Source of the DNA: an uncultured Pseudomonadota bacterium
GTDB taxonomy: Bacteria; Myxococcota_A; UBA796; GCA-2862545
Assembly (NCBI GenBank): GCA_913061235.1
Contig: CAJXTB010000003.1
Coordinates: 1 to 64,000, forward strand
DNA: 64,000 nucleotides
Reading direction: 5' to 3'
Shown: positions 7,652 to 15,968 of the stretch, one piece after another
How positions within the stretch are numbered: the stretch's first letter is position 1
Layout of the letters: each line of letters begins with the position of its first letter
The notes under the pieces: model-generated
What the model saw: only the letters and a program-made list of their open reading frames with translations
What the model was told of the DNA's origin: nothing
The model's database searches: none
Translations under genes and position numbers: made by a program

Positions 7652-9249
7652 CAACAGAGCGACACGCGCAGGTTCTTAGCGAATGGAGAGGTCGAGAGTC
7701 CGCTAGACTCCTTGGGATCGCGGGCCCATTGATGTTCACCTACTTCGCGCTCATCATCGTGGCACATGCGACCATACTTGAGGGTGTCGCGCGCCCCATC
7801 ATGATGGCGACCGCAGCCGCAACGTCTGTCCTGTCAGCCGTGATCGGAGTCAGTGTCCATCGCGGCACCCCGTGGGTAGTTGCCCGCGCGGCCCATTTTT
7901 TAACGTTCGCCGGCATTTTGGCTGCTGTCAACAGTGCTCTGTATTTTGGCCTCTCTCCAGAGCCGGTCCAGACCACTCATCTCATGCTGGTCACGATTGC
8001 CGCTTCGCTCTTCTTGACGCAGCGCTTGGGCTTGGCGCTCGTCTACGCCCTTACCGCGCTGTCCTTCGCAGGTGTTGCGGCCAGCTACCCCAGCCCCGAT
8101 TGGGTTCACTTCGGCGTTGCTCTCGCCACAGCAGGCGCGATTGGAATCGCCCTCATGATCGCCCGGGAACGCAATTACGCCACACTCTCCAGAGCCAGTT
8201 TTGACGAGCAGCAGGCGCGGAAATCACTCGAAGCGGCCCTCACCGGAACACGCCTGTCCGAGCTGCGCTTTCGGACCGTTGTCGACCGCTGCCCGGACGC
8301 CATCTTCGTCATGCGGGATGGGATTATCCGCTACGCAAACCCGGCCGCCGAGATTCTGCTCGACGTTCGTGAGGGCTCCGTTGTGGGCACTCCAGTCACC
8401 GACCTTCGCCCCTCCGAAGCCACCCACCTTCTCGGTGAAGATGGCGACCGCATCAGCCTCTTCGATTCATCCGGTCAGATCATCTCCGCAGCAACATCCA
8501 CCACCGAGCTTCACTTCGAGGGTGACACGGTACAGGTCGTGTTCGCACGAGACATGAGTGAGCGCCTAGCGTCTGAAAAACTCCAGTCAGACTTTCTCGC
8601 TGCCGTCAGCCATGAGCTGAGAACACCGCTCACATCGGTTGTGGGCGCGATTGGCTTGCTGGCCCGTGGCGGGCGAGATGAACGCGAGCGAACCCTGCTG
8701 GACGTCGCGTCGCGCAACGCTCGCAGGCTCGGAGAGCTCATTGAAGACGTTCTGGATCTGCGTACCCTAGAGACGATGGACGACAGCGACCTACACGACA
8801 CCACCCTGGCCTCCGTGGTCCAGAACGCTGTGGCGTCTTTCGTCGACCCCAGCGGACGCATCCGTGTCCACACCGACGAAGAGGTCTGGGTGCATGGCGA
8901 CCCCCGCGCACTCGCCCGAGTCGTTCACCACCTGGTCGACAATGCTGTGAAGTTCGGCGGTGCTGACCAGGACATCGACATTCGAATCGGTACCGTCGCT
9001 GACGACGCTTGCATCCATGTCAGCGACCGGGGTCCCGGGGTCCCCCTTCGCTACCGAGCGACTGTATTCAAGGGCTTCGCACAGGGTAAAGCGGGTCTCA
9101 CCCGACCACACGGCGGCTTCGGCGTGGGGCTGACGCTGTCGCGTGGCATCGTTCACCAGCACAAAGGACGCATGACCCTTCACGACCGCGACGGTGGTGG
9201 CGCTACCGTGACCATCTGCTTGCCGCGCATCGAGCCGCCCGCGGGATAG
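7648..9249 (+). CDS. Membrane sensor histidine kinase with PAS domain
   Basis: A 533-residue kinase with GTG start coupled by GTGA overlap to the preceding gene and GGAGG upstream. Residues ~20-175 contain about six hydrophobic segments. A PAS domain follows at ~200-300 (FRTVVDRCPDAIFVMRDG). The HisKA H-box is SHELRTPLTSVVG with His322 as phosphoacceptor. The HATPase region has an N-box (HHLVDNAVKFGG), G1 (VSDRGPGVP), F-box (FKGFAQGKAG) and G2 (GGFGVGLTLSRG), so catalytic motifs are complete. There is no periplasmic sensor domain; sensing is likely through the membrane segments or PAS. No response regulator is adjacent, so it is an orphan kinase. Confidence 0.93.
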   Translation: MTTERHAQVLSEWRGRESARLLGIAGPLMFTYFALIIVAHATILEGVARPIMMATAAATSVLSAVIGVSVHRGTPWVVARAAHFLTFAGILAAVNSALYFGLSPEPVQTTHLMLVTIAASLFLTQRLGLALVYALTALSFAGVAASYPSPDWVHFGVALATAGAIGIALMIARERNYATLSRASFDEQQARKSLEAALTGTRLSELRFRTVVDRCPDAIFVMRDGIIRYANPAAEILLDVREGSVVGTPVTDLRPSEATHLLGEDGDRISLFDSSGQIISAATSTTELHFEGDTVQVVFARDMSERLASEKLQSDFLAAVSHELRTPLTSVVGAIGLLARGGRDERERTLLDVASRNARRLGELIEDVLDLRTLETMDDSDLHDTTLASVVQNAVASFVDPSGRIRVHTDEEVWVHGDPRALARVVHHLVDNAVKFGGADQDIDIRIGTVADDACIHVSDRGPGVPLRYRATVFKGFAQGKAGLTRPHGGFGVGLTLSRGIVHQHKGRMTLHDRDGGGATVTICLPRIEPPAG

Positions 9250-9258
9250 GACGGCGCC

Positions 9259-10290
9259 ATGCCCACTACTTCCCGCGTCGCCGTACTTCACGTCGGCGGA
9301 ACCATCGCGATGTACCCTGCTTCTGACGGACTCGCTCCCAAAGACGGTGTGGTCGCCCAGTACCTCGACCAGCTCACCACGCTCATGGGCAAAGACCTGC
9401 CGATAGCAGAGCTACACATGCTTCCGCCCCTCAAAGACAGCGCGGACATGACCCCGAGCGACTGGGTTCGCATTGCCAACGCCATTGTTGAGCATGGGGA
9501 TGAGGTCGACGGCTTCGTAGTCATTCACGGAACCGACACCATGGCGTACAGCGCCTCTGCCGTGTCGTTCCTGTTGACCGGACTCAACAAGCCCGTGGTC
9601 TTCACCGGTGCCCAGCTCCCCCTCGGAGACCCACGAAGCGACGGGCGTGAACACCTCATCACCAGCCTTCTCATTGCTGGAACCTTGGATATCCCCGAGG
9701 TATGTATCTACTTCGGTGACCGCTTACTCCGAGGAAACCGCTCACAGAAGGTGGACTCAGCCGCGTTCATCGCTTTCGACAGCGGAAACCTGCCGCCGTT
9801 GGCACGCGCTGGCGTGGAGGTCGACCTACAACACGACCTCATTCGAGCGCCACAATCGGGCAAGCTGCAGGTGCGCACCCTGCAACAGCATCCCGAGGTC
9901 ATCTCACTTCGTGTCTATCCAGGAATCACGCCACGTCTGCTCGCGCAGGTCATGGCTGCCCCGGTGCAAGGCGTTGTCTTGGAGACCTATGGCGCGGGTA
10001 CCTTCCCATCCGCGAACGAAGCCCTCGTTGCAGTTGTCGCAGAGGCTATCGAACGCGGCGTTGTGGTCGTCAACACCAGCTCTGTCCGCTCCGGCCGTGT
10101 CCGCCCAGGATTGTACGGAACCGGCGCCGCTCTTGCCCGTGTTGGCGTAGTCAGCGGCCAAGACATGACCCCGGAGGCGGCGCTCACCAAGCTGTATTGC
10201 CTGCTGGCGGAGGGCCGCTCCCCCGAAGAGACCCGACGGGTGATGGGCCTGGATATGGCCGGTGAACTCACTTCGAATCCCGAGAACTAG
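9259..10290 (+). CDS. ansA: Type I (cytoplasmic) L-asparaginase
   Basis: A 343-residue enzyme hydrolysing asparagine to aspartate and ammonia. The first catalytic Thr lies in VGGTIA (residues ~11-16). The second triad region is HGTDTMAYSASAVSFLL, and the substrate loop is DSADMTPSDW. There is no signal peptide, which fits the type I enzyme rather than the secreted type II. The C-terminal ~120 residues form the small domain. It starts 9 bp after the kinase gene and is followed 3 bp later by the PRPP synthetase-like gene, so these are probably co-transcribed. Confidence 0.93.
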   Translation: MPTTSRVAVLHVGGTIAMYPASDGLAPKDGVVAQYLDQLTTLMGKDLPIAELHMLPPLKDSADMTPSDWVRIANAIVEHGDEVDGFVVIHGTDTMAYSASAVSFLLTGLNKPVVFTGAQLPLGDPRSDGREHLITSLLIAGTLDIPEVCIYFGDRLLRGNRSQKVDSAAFIAFDSGNLPPLARAGVEVDLQHDLIRAPQSGKLQVRTLQQHPEVISLRVYPGITPRLLAQVMAAPVQGVVLETYGAGTFPSANEALVAVVAEAIERGVVVVNTSSVRSGRVRPGLYGTGAALARVGVVSGQDMTPEAALTKLYCLLAEGRSPEETRRVMGLDMAGELTSNPEN

Positions 10291-10293
10291 ACC

Positions 10294-11286
10294 ATGACAA
10301 CACGTGCCCCAATGAGCCTTGTGGCCTGCGAAGACGCACACACCCTCGGTCAAGCGTTGGCGAGTCGACTTGGCGTGTCCCTCGTTCCCTCACGCGACGT
10401 GTGGTTTGCGTCTGGCGAGGGCAAGCATGTGCTGGACGCCAATGTTCGCGGCACAGACGTCTACATTGTGCAGCGGTGCCTCGGCACAGACAGCATCTGG
10501 ACCACCTACGACCGGTTTACTATGCTGCTCCACGCCATCGATGCCGCCCGGTGTGCGGATGCCGAACGTGTCACGGCTGTGATTCCCTACCTTCCTGGTA
10601 CCCGTCAGGACAAGCGAAAGGACCACGTTCGTGAGGGCGTCTCCACAGGGCTCTTTGCGCGCATGCTGACCGCCGCCGGCGCCGACATGGTGGTCACCCT
10701 CGAGCCCCACACCGAAGCGATTGTGGGCTGCTATGCTCCGCGTCAGTGCGTGTTGGAGTCTGTTGGCGTCTGCCGTCCCTTCGCCCGTTTTCTTGACCAG
10801 CGCGGCTTCAGACCGGACTGCGTTGCGTCGACCGACGTGGGTGGACTCGAACGCGCACGGCAGTTCGCACAAGTCCTGCAATGTGACCTCGTCGCCCTGT
10901 CGAAAGAGCGTGACTACAGCGCCCAGAGCACCGTTGCCCGCACGACCGTCGTTGGCAACGTCAAAGGACGCAGCGTCCTAATCGTCGACGACATCATTGA
11001 TACCGGCGGCAGCGTCGTGGCTGCCTGCGACGCTTTGTGGGCAGCAGGCGCCACCGATATCTCGGTGGCCGGCGTTCATATGGTGATGTCCGACCCTGCC
11101 TGGGACCGCCTCGCCGCCCTCAACGAAGAAGCCACCCAGCGTGGCCATCAGTTCCGCTTGGCCGGGACCGACACCGTCTGCCACCGCAGTCCCAGTCTAC
11201 CCATGGCCACATTTGAGCTGGATGAGCTTCTGGCGTCCATTGTTCAGAACATCAATACGCGGGGCAGCGTTCGGGCACTCGAGTAA
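10294..11286 (+). CDS. prs: Ribose-phosphate pyrophosphokinase (PRPP synthetase), divergent
   Basis: A 330-residue protein of the Prs family making PRPP from ribose 5-phosphate and ATP for nucleotide, His and Trp synthesis. The PRPP-binding loop VDDIIDTGGS is intact and the substrate region reads IPYLPGTRQDKRKDHVREGVS. The usual metal/ATP signature DLHAxQIQGFF is changed to TLEPHTEAIVGCY: the His is kept, while Asp becomes Glu and Leu becomes Pro. The start is ATG 10294, 3 bp after ansA. With these changes it could be a Prs paralogue with altered regulation; a second canonical Prs elsewhere cannot be excluded. Confidence 0.85.
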   Translation: MTTRAPMSLVACEDAHTLGQALASRLGVSLVPSRDVWFASGEGKHVLDANVRGTDVYIVQRCLGTDSIWTTYDRFTMLLHAIDAARCADAERVTAVIPYLPGTRQDKRKDHVREGVSTGLFARMLTAAGADMVVTLEPHTEAIVGCYAPRQCVLESVGVCRPFARFLDQRGFRPDCVASTDVGGLERARQFAQVLQCDLVALSKERDYSAQSTVARTTVVGNVKGRSVLIVDDIIDTGGSVVAACDALWAAGATDISVAGVHMVMSDPAWDRLAALNEEATQRGHQFRLAGTDTVCHRSPSLPMATFELDELLASIVQNINTRGSVRALE

Positions 11287-11313
11287 CGGCAGCTTTCAAC
11301 GAACGGAGACGAC

Positions 11314-11895
11314 ATGGCTATCAACTGGGATGAGCACGCCGGCGGTTGGGATGACAAACCTGGGGTGGCACTGTACGCCGAAAAGGCGCTCGAAAGCCTG
11401 CTGACCACCGGAGACATTGACGGTCTACGCATTCTCGACTTTGGCGCTGGCACTGGCCAGTTGAGCTCAAAACTCGCCCCCAAGGCGAGCCACATTGTGG
11501 CGTTGGACACGTCCCTACCCATGTTGGCCGTGGCCGATTCGAGAGGGTTGGACAACCTACAGACGCTACATGGCGAGCTCACCGCCGAGCTCGTCGCCAC
11601 CCATCCGTTGATGCAGAACCGATTTGACTTGGTCGTGGCCTCGTCCGTGTGTGGCTTCGTGCCCGACTACGAAGGCACCGTTCGCCTCATCCGCTCCCTG
11701 CTTCGTCCAGGTGGGCGCTTCGTACAATGGGACTGGGTTGGCATGTTCGAAGACGGGCTGACCCCGGAGCGGGTTGAGCGAACACTGGTCGAAGCCGGGT
11801 TCGCCAACGTAAGCCTAGAGCTGCCCTTCACTATGGAACTCTCCGATGAGGTGAGCCAAGTGATGATGGGCGTGGGACGCTTGGGCCCCAGGTAA
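11314..11895 (+). CDS. Class I SAM-dependent methyltransferase
   Basis: A 193-residue cytoplasmic enzyme with an ATG at 11314 preceded by ACGGAG. SAM motifs: ILDFGAGTGQLSSKL (motif I, ~44-58), VALDTSLPMLAVAD (acidic end of beta2), DLVVASSVCGFVPD (motif IV) and LLRPGGRFVQWDW (post-motif). The N-terminal WDEHAGGWD is typical of Methyltransf_11/31 proteins acting on small molecules. Substrate unknown. It is the last gene of the plus-strand run that begins at 7067 and is convergent with the lipoprotein gene at 11920. Confidence 0.85.
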   Translation: MAINWDEHAGGWDDKPGVALYAEKALESLLTTGDIDGLRILDFGAGTGQLSSKLAPKASHIVALDTSLPMLAVADSRGLDNLQTLHGELTAELVATHPLMQNRFDLVVASSVCGFVPDYEGTVRLIRSLLRPGGRFVQWDWVGMFEDGLTPERVERTLVEAGFANVSLELPFTMELSDEVSQVMMGVGRLGPR

Positions 11896-11919
11896 TCCCA
11901 GTTGGGGTCCGAATCGGAC

Positions 11920-13077
11920 CTACATGCCGCCCGTTGCGGGTTCTTCAGTGCTCGCAGCGGAGATAGCCGAGAGGTCTGGCTTCACAAAGCCAGCGTCCTT
12001 GAAGTAGATGTACATCACCGCCATGCTGTCGACGGACTCACTGCTGGTGTTGTTGTAGACGCTCACCAACTCGTAGTCATGGTCCGCGTAGAACTGCAGG
12101 CCTTCAACGCTTGTGAAGTGGTCCACTTCGAGGATACCGATGCGGTCATCTGGGGAGCGCACACGGCTCTTGAACACGCTCTCACCGAGGGTCCGGTCGA
12201 TGAGCTCCAGCGACTCTGCAAACGGATGCAGGTGTACCGCGATGTAGTGGGCGGTCGTGTCGAAGGGTAGGTTGAGGAACTCGGTCACCAAGGTGCGGGT
12301 GACTTCGTGGCCAGGCTCCACAATCCAGTGGGCAGTGAACTTGCGGCCGTTTCTGTCGAGGTCTTCGTCGCCGTCAATGGCGCTGCTACCCACCGAGCAG
12401 CCCTCGCCGTGGTCTTCAATGTCGGGGTCGTCGACACCGTAGACCATTCCCTCGCCTTCCAGTGACTTGAAGCCTTGAACCGCCGCCTGAAACAGCGAGG
12501 TCATCGGCATTGTCAGCTCAGAATCACGCACGAAGTGTACGGTCACCTGATGACGCACGTTCAGGTCCGGATTCGGGTCATTCAGGTTCAACACCTGGGT
12601 CGACAGCGTCATGGGGTCGGTCGAAATCTGCGGAATACCGAAGCCCGGCGGGAACTCGATGTGTTGCTGACCTTGCGACAAGGTGAACATACGCCCTGAG
12701 AGCGGAACCCGACCATCGAAGTGGTCGTAGAAGGTTGGCACGTCAAAGTCGAGGTTCGCGTGGCACATAAACTCTTGGCTAATCTCCGTGCCATCGTCGC
12801 GGATGACCGTCGATTCGTAGCCTGTGACCCAAACGAGCTCCGGCTCCGGCGTGTCCAAGAGATTGACGTACATGGCCGACGATGGGCCCGTCATCGAGCG
12901 GTACTTCCCGTCGATGTGGTAGCTGTCCGATGTGACGGTCGCCTGGTGTTGGGGAGGTGCCACCCACGCCGGCGGCTCAACGACCACTTCCGCAGGTTCG
13001 CTCCAGCAGGCAGTCAGCGCAGACGCAAGCAGGCAGGGCAATACAAACAACGGGACGGCAGTTCGAGCGTTTCGCAT
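11920..13077 (-). CDS. Lipoprotein, possible copper type II monooxygenase-like fold
   Basis: A 385-residue protein starting at ATG 13077 with GGAGAG upstream; the lipobox is LTAC. Several segments recall the two-domain PHM/DBH family: EFMCHANLDF (CHH-like), EFPPGFGIP followed by a STQVLNLNDPNP strand (where PHM has VHYxNP), and IAVHLHPFAESLEL (HxH, as in the CuM ligand pair HTHxxG). The second His of the HH pair is Ala and the VHY His is missing. Metal binding, if any, would be at the HxH site. The assignment is by eye and tentative. It is the last gene of a minus-strand group with 13138-14295 and 14292-15278. Confidence 0.6.
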   Translation of the reverse strand: MRNARTAVPLFVLPCLLASALTACWSEPAEVVVEPPAWVAPPQHQATVTSDSYHIDGKYRSMTGPSSAMYVNLLDTPEPELVWVTGYESTVIRDDGTEISQEFMCHANLDFDVPTFYDHFDGRVPLSGRMFTLSQGQQHIEFPPGFGIPQISTDPMTLSTQVLNLNDPNPDLNVRHQVTVHFVRDSELTMPMTSLFQAAVQGFKSLEGEGMVYGVDDPDIEDHGEGCSVGSSAIDGDEDLDRNGRKFTAHWIVEPGHEVTRTLVTEFLNLPFDTTAHYIAVHLHPFAESLELIDRTLGESVFKSRVRSPDDRIGILEVDHFTSVEGLQFYADHDYELVSVYNNTSSESVDSMAVMYIYFKDAGFVKPDLSAISAASTEEPATGGM

Positions 13078-13137
13078 CGTCAACTCTCCAGACGGCCCCA
13101 CCTAACCGGCTCGCGGCCTGGACGTAGGCCGAGGTCC

Positions 13138-14295
13138 TTACGGGCGGGAGACATCCAATCGCACTTCAATCGTGCCATCGTCAATGGCTAGGTCATCGAT
13201 CTGAAGCCGAAGTGTCTGGGTGCCTACAGAGACCTCCCCCCCCGTGAGAAGGTCATCGTCCACAATTGCGTCGATTCGCTTTTGAATCTGGCCGCGAATG
13301 ATGCCGCCAATCGGGTCAAACCCTCGTTTTTTACGGGTCACGGACGACTCGCCAACCGTCCATCGGCCGCCGGACTCCACTAGCCGGATGGTGACGTCAA
13401 ACTGCCGCAGCTTGGGCTTGCGACGAAGCCGCCAGACATCGAGAGTAGCGTCGAGAGTGTTGTCGTCTCCGGACAGCGCCGACGGGCGAAACGCCCACTT
13501 TGTTGTACGACGACGGAGCGCGTAGGCATCGAACCACGCGCGAGCAGTCTCTACGGACACTCCGACCCAAACGCCATCCGACAGTCTGCGAGGCGGAGCA
13601 GGTGCTTCCGTGGCACCCACGACCCGGAGAGAGGCATGAGCGGTCTCGCCGGCCTCCAACACCATGCTGCGCACTGGAAAGACGCCAGCGGCTGGCAACG
13701 TAGCCACCACAATGTCTCGCCCGTCGAACTCTTCCCGCAGACCACTGGTGAGCTGACGGTTGATGCCCATTCCGCCGAGTGGCAAGCCCATCAGCTGAAT
13801 GTCGAACTCGGTAGCGCGGTCCCACCGAGGTGTGATGACAACCTTACTTCCATTGCCCTCAGTCACCGCGCGCACCTGCACGGGGACTGCGGTGTGCAGC
13901 CCAGCTCGTGGATTGACATTGATGCGTCCCATAGAGGCTTGCACGGTTCCGGTGACCGTTCCCTCAACGCGAACACAGCCCTCGCATCGGGCCTGTGTCA
14001 GTCGAATCGGCTCCCGAATATCCTGCGGTGTGACACGCAGAGTGGCTTGCCCAGCGGGGGTCGGAAAGGTGAAGTTCCCTTGGCCATCGGCACCATTCTC
14101 CAGACCGAGAAACGCGAGTTCCCCCAACACTTTGGAGCTCACTCGCATGGACACATGACTCGGAGGATTGGCCTCGATCGGTGCCGAAGCAACACGACGA
14201 AGGGCCTGAAGGTCGGCCTGCAGTGGATTGACCTTGGGACCACAGGCCACGGCCAAGAGCATCAGTAATGGCGTCCACGCCAAGGTACGAATCAC
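13138..14295 (-). CDS. Lipoprotein of unknown function (beta-rich)
   Basis: A 385-residue protein with lipobox LAVACG in its first 20 residues. The body is mostly predicted beta-strand. Two cysteines occur close together (ARCEGCVRV), possibly a disulfide. The C-terminal part has a basic stretch (RKKRGFDPIGGIIRGQIQKRID) and then strands. The overall look, alternating amphipathic strands and a long barrel-like body, recalls lipid-binding SMP/TULIP-type or DUF4403-like envelope proteins, but I cannot assign a family. The start overlaps the stop of the upstream gene (ATGA), so the two are translationally coupled. Confidence 0.72.
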   Translation of the reverse strand: MIRTLAWTPLLMLLAVACGPKVNPLQADLQALRRVASAPIEANPPSHVSMRVSSKVLGELAFLGLENGADGQGNFTFPTPAGQATLRVTPQDIREPIRLTQARCEGCVRVEGTVTGTVQASMGRINVNPRAGLHTAVPVQVRAVTEGNGSKVVITPRWDRATEFDIQLMGLPLGGMGINRQLTSGLREEFDGRDIVVATLPAAGVFPVRSMVLEAGETAHASLRVVGATEAPAPPRRLSDGVWVGVSVETARAWFDAYALRRRTTKWAFRPSALSGDDNTLDATLDVWRLRRKPKLRQFDVTIRLVESGGRWTVGESSVTRKKRGFDPIGGIIRGQIQKRIDAIVDDDLLTGGEVSVGTQTLRLQIDDLAIDDGTIEVRLDVSRP

Positions 14296-15278
14296 CGGGT
14301 CTGCCGCGTCTGCCAGGTCTGCAGGACGGAGAGCAGATCCCGCTCACGTTCATGACTGTCCCCTAGCCGCCGTTCAGCCTCCGACAGCCGAAGATGCAGA
14401 TCCTGCACCTTTCGCATCTCAGTCTGCAGACGCAACCGCAAGGCATCTGCCGACAGCGACTGAAGTGCCAAGTCTGCGAGAGACGCATCCACCGATACAG
14501 GAACAGCCGGTACGGCTCCAGGTAGGGAATTGGCTACCCGCATCCGCGACGGTGCCGGAGTGCCGGAGCCAGACGCTGTGGCCACTGGTTTCGGCTTCCG
14601 CGGCAACGAACGAACGCTGCGGACCTCTACCTCTCCCGACTTGGCCAGACGTACATCTGTTCCGTGCGTAGACTGGAGGACGCCAGCAGGCGGCGATGAC
14701 GGCCCATCCAAGGTGGTCTCTGGAACAATCGCTGCTGCTGCCACAACCGACGGAACAGGAGGCAAGCTCGTTCCACGGGAGTGACGCGCACGCTCCAACA
14801 AGGAGCTCCGGCCGGCGGGGCGACTCGTCTGGTCTTGGCCCTGCGGAATGCGCGCGTCCTTTGGGATGGGTGTGGCAGCGGGCGCCGGTGAGTTTGTTCG
14901 GATCGTGGCGGTGGCAGGCGTGCCAGCAAGCGCAGTCTCGGGAATCTGAAGGTAGCGGAAGCCGAACTCCGTTACAGGATCGAGCTCGGTCCACTGATTG
15001 TCGGGGATTCGACCCAGCAGTTGCTCAGTCACGCGAGCGAGGCTGTACCCCTCACGCCGCTCGGATCCATCATGAATCAAGGTGAAACGGCCGCCGCGCA
15101 ACTCGGCAGCCTCGACATCCTGAATCTGTTTAGACCGTGCCGGTGTGCTGTCGACCCAGCCTGGGCGAGACAACGACACCACACCGGTGTGTTTCTTGCT
15201 TTCGAACCGAATGGTCAGCAACAGCTCGTACCCGGGCTGTCGGCGGAGACTGATGGTGAAGAGCGACTTGCTACTCAT
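14292..15278 (-). CDS. Hypothetical protein with C-terminal coiled coil
   Basis: A 328-residue protein without a signal peptide. Residues ~1-115 form a compact beta-rich domain (FTISLRRQPGYELLLTIRFE). The middle (~116-265) is Pro/Ala/Ser-rich and likely disordered. Residues ~275-325 form a Leu-rich coiled coil (LRLRLQTEMRKVQDLHLRLS). No family recognised. It sits first in a three-gene minus-strand group with two lipoproteins and overlaps the next gene by 4 bp, so an envelope-linked or scaffold role is possible but unproven. Confidence 0.72.
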   Translation of the reverse strand: MSSKSLFTISLRRQPGYELLLTIRFESKKHTGVVSLSRPGWVDSTPARSKQIQDVEAAELRGGRFTLIHDGSERREGYSLARVTEQLLGRIPDNQWTELDPVTEFGFRYLQIPETALAGTPATATIRTNSPAPAATPIPKDARIPQGQDQTSRPAGRSSLLERARHSRGTSLPPVPSVVAAAAIVPETTLDGPSSPPAGVLQSTHGTDVRLAKSGEVEVRSVRSLPRKPKPVATASGSGTPAPSRMRVANSLPGAVPAVPVSVDASLADLALQSLSADALRLRLQTEMRKVQDLHLRLSEAERRLGDSHERERDLLSVLQTWQTRQTR

Positions 15279-15436
15279 GGGCGACCTCGGGCGGGCAGTC
15301 TACCACGCAGGCTGAACGGAGTTGCCCGAACAGGTGCGTGCGGCGATGCGTTGTTCTGGTGCGCGCGTTGCGACACGATGCCGCTGTGTCGGTCCATCTT
15401 GCAGCATCGGGGAGAGCCCCACCGCTTGGCTCGGGA

Positions 15437-15874
15437 TCACGCGGATACGTGCTTGTCGCACAACTCGGCTACACCCGGCATTGCCAGTGCCACATGCTTG
15501 CGCGCTTGAGGACGTAGCGTCTTGTACACACGAATGAGCACCCGGTTGTCGGCAGCGCGAGCTCGAGCGTCGGTCACCGAGAGCAAGTCGTCCGCAATCG
15601 CGTCTGCGTGGGTTCGGAAGTGAGCCACGGTATTGCCGGAGGCCATGGCCATGGCGTAGTGCGGGTCCACAACCGGGGCGAACTGGGGAAGCAAGACGCG
15701 CAGGGCATGCGGAATGATTCCAGGACGAATCTTCTTCATGGTCTTGAAACCGGTTCGAATCGCCGCACCGCGCAGGCCACTCTTCGCTGCCACTTCCTTC
15801 TCGAGCAATACCGCACTGTCGCGCACAACGGCATCCGCACGAGCCGCATCTTTCAGCACTTCCGTCAGGGTCAC
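15437..15874 (-). CDS. Small all-helical conserved hypothetical protein (DUF6918-like)
   Basis: A 145-residue protein. The GTG start at 15874 has GGAGG 4 bases upstream; an ATG further upstream (15970) would add residues with no signal or domain and overlap the divergent ABC gene. The protein is helical with a conserved-looking centre: [20 protein letters not shown], then a short loop and [17 protein letters not shown]. This layout recalls the DUF6918 family of about 140-residue proteins, known mainly from actinobacteria; the match is from memory. Function unknown. It is divergent from the ABC transporter gene (94-bp gap). Confidence 0.7.
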   Translation of the reverse strand: MTLTEVLKDAARADAVVRDSAVLLEKEVAAKSGLRGAAIRTGFKTMKKIRPGIIPHALRVLLPQFAPVVDPHYAMAMASGNTVAHFRTHADAIADDLLSVTDARARAADNRVLIRVYKTLRPQARKHVALAMPGVAELCDKHVSA

Positions 15875-15968
15875 ACAGCCTCCACACCACAACCTTACCG
15901 CTTGTCGACGCTCCGGGTGTGGCAGCCAGCGCTCGGACCCGGTACAAATCGCGGTCCCTGGAGACCCC

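Noticed and set aside
15745-15770. ggttcgaatcg, resembling a tRNA T-arm
   Set aside because: It lies within the DUF6918-like gene and has no acceptor or anticodon stem around it. No tRNA found anywhere in the window.
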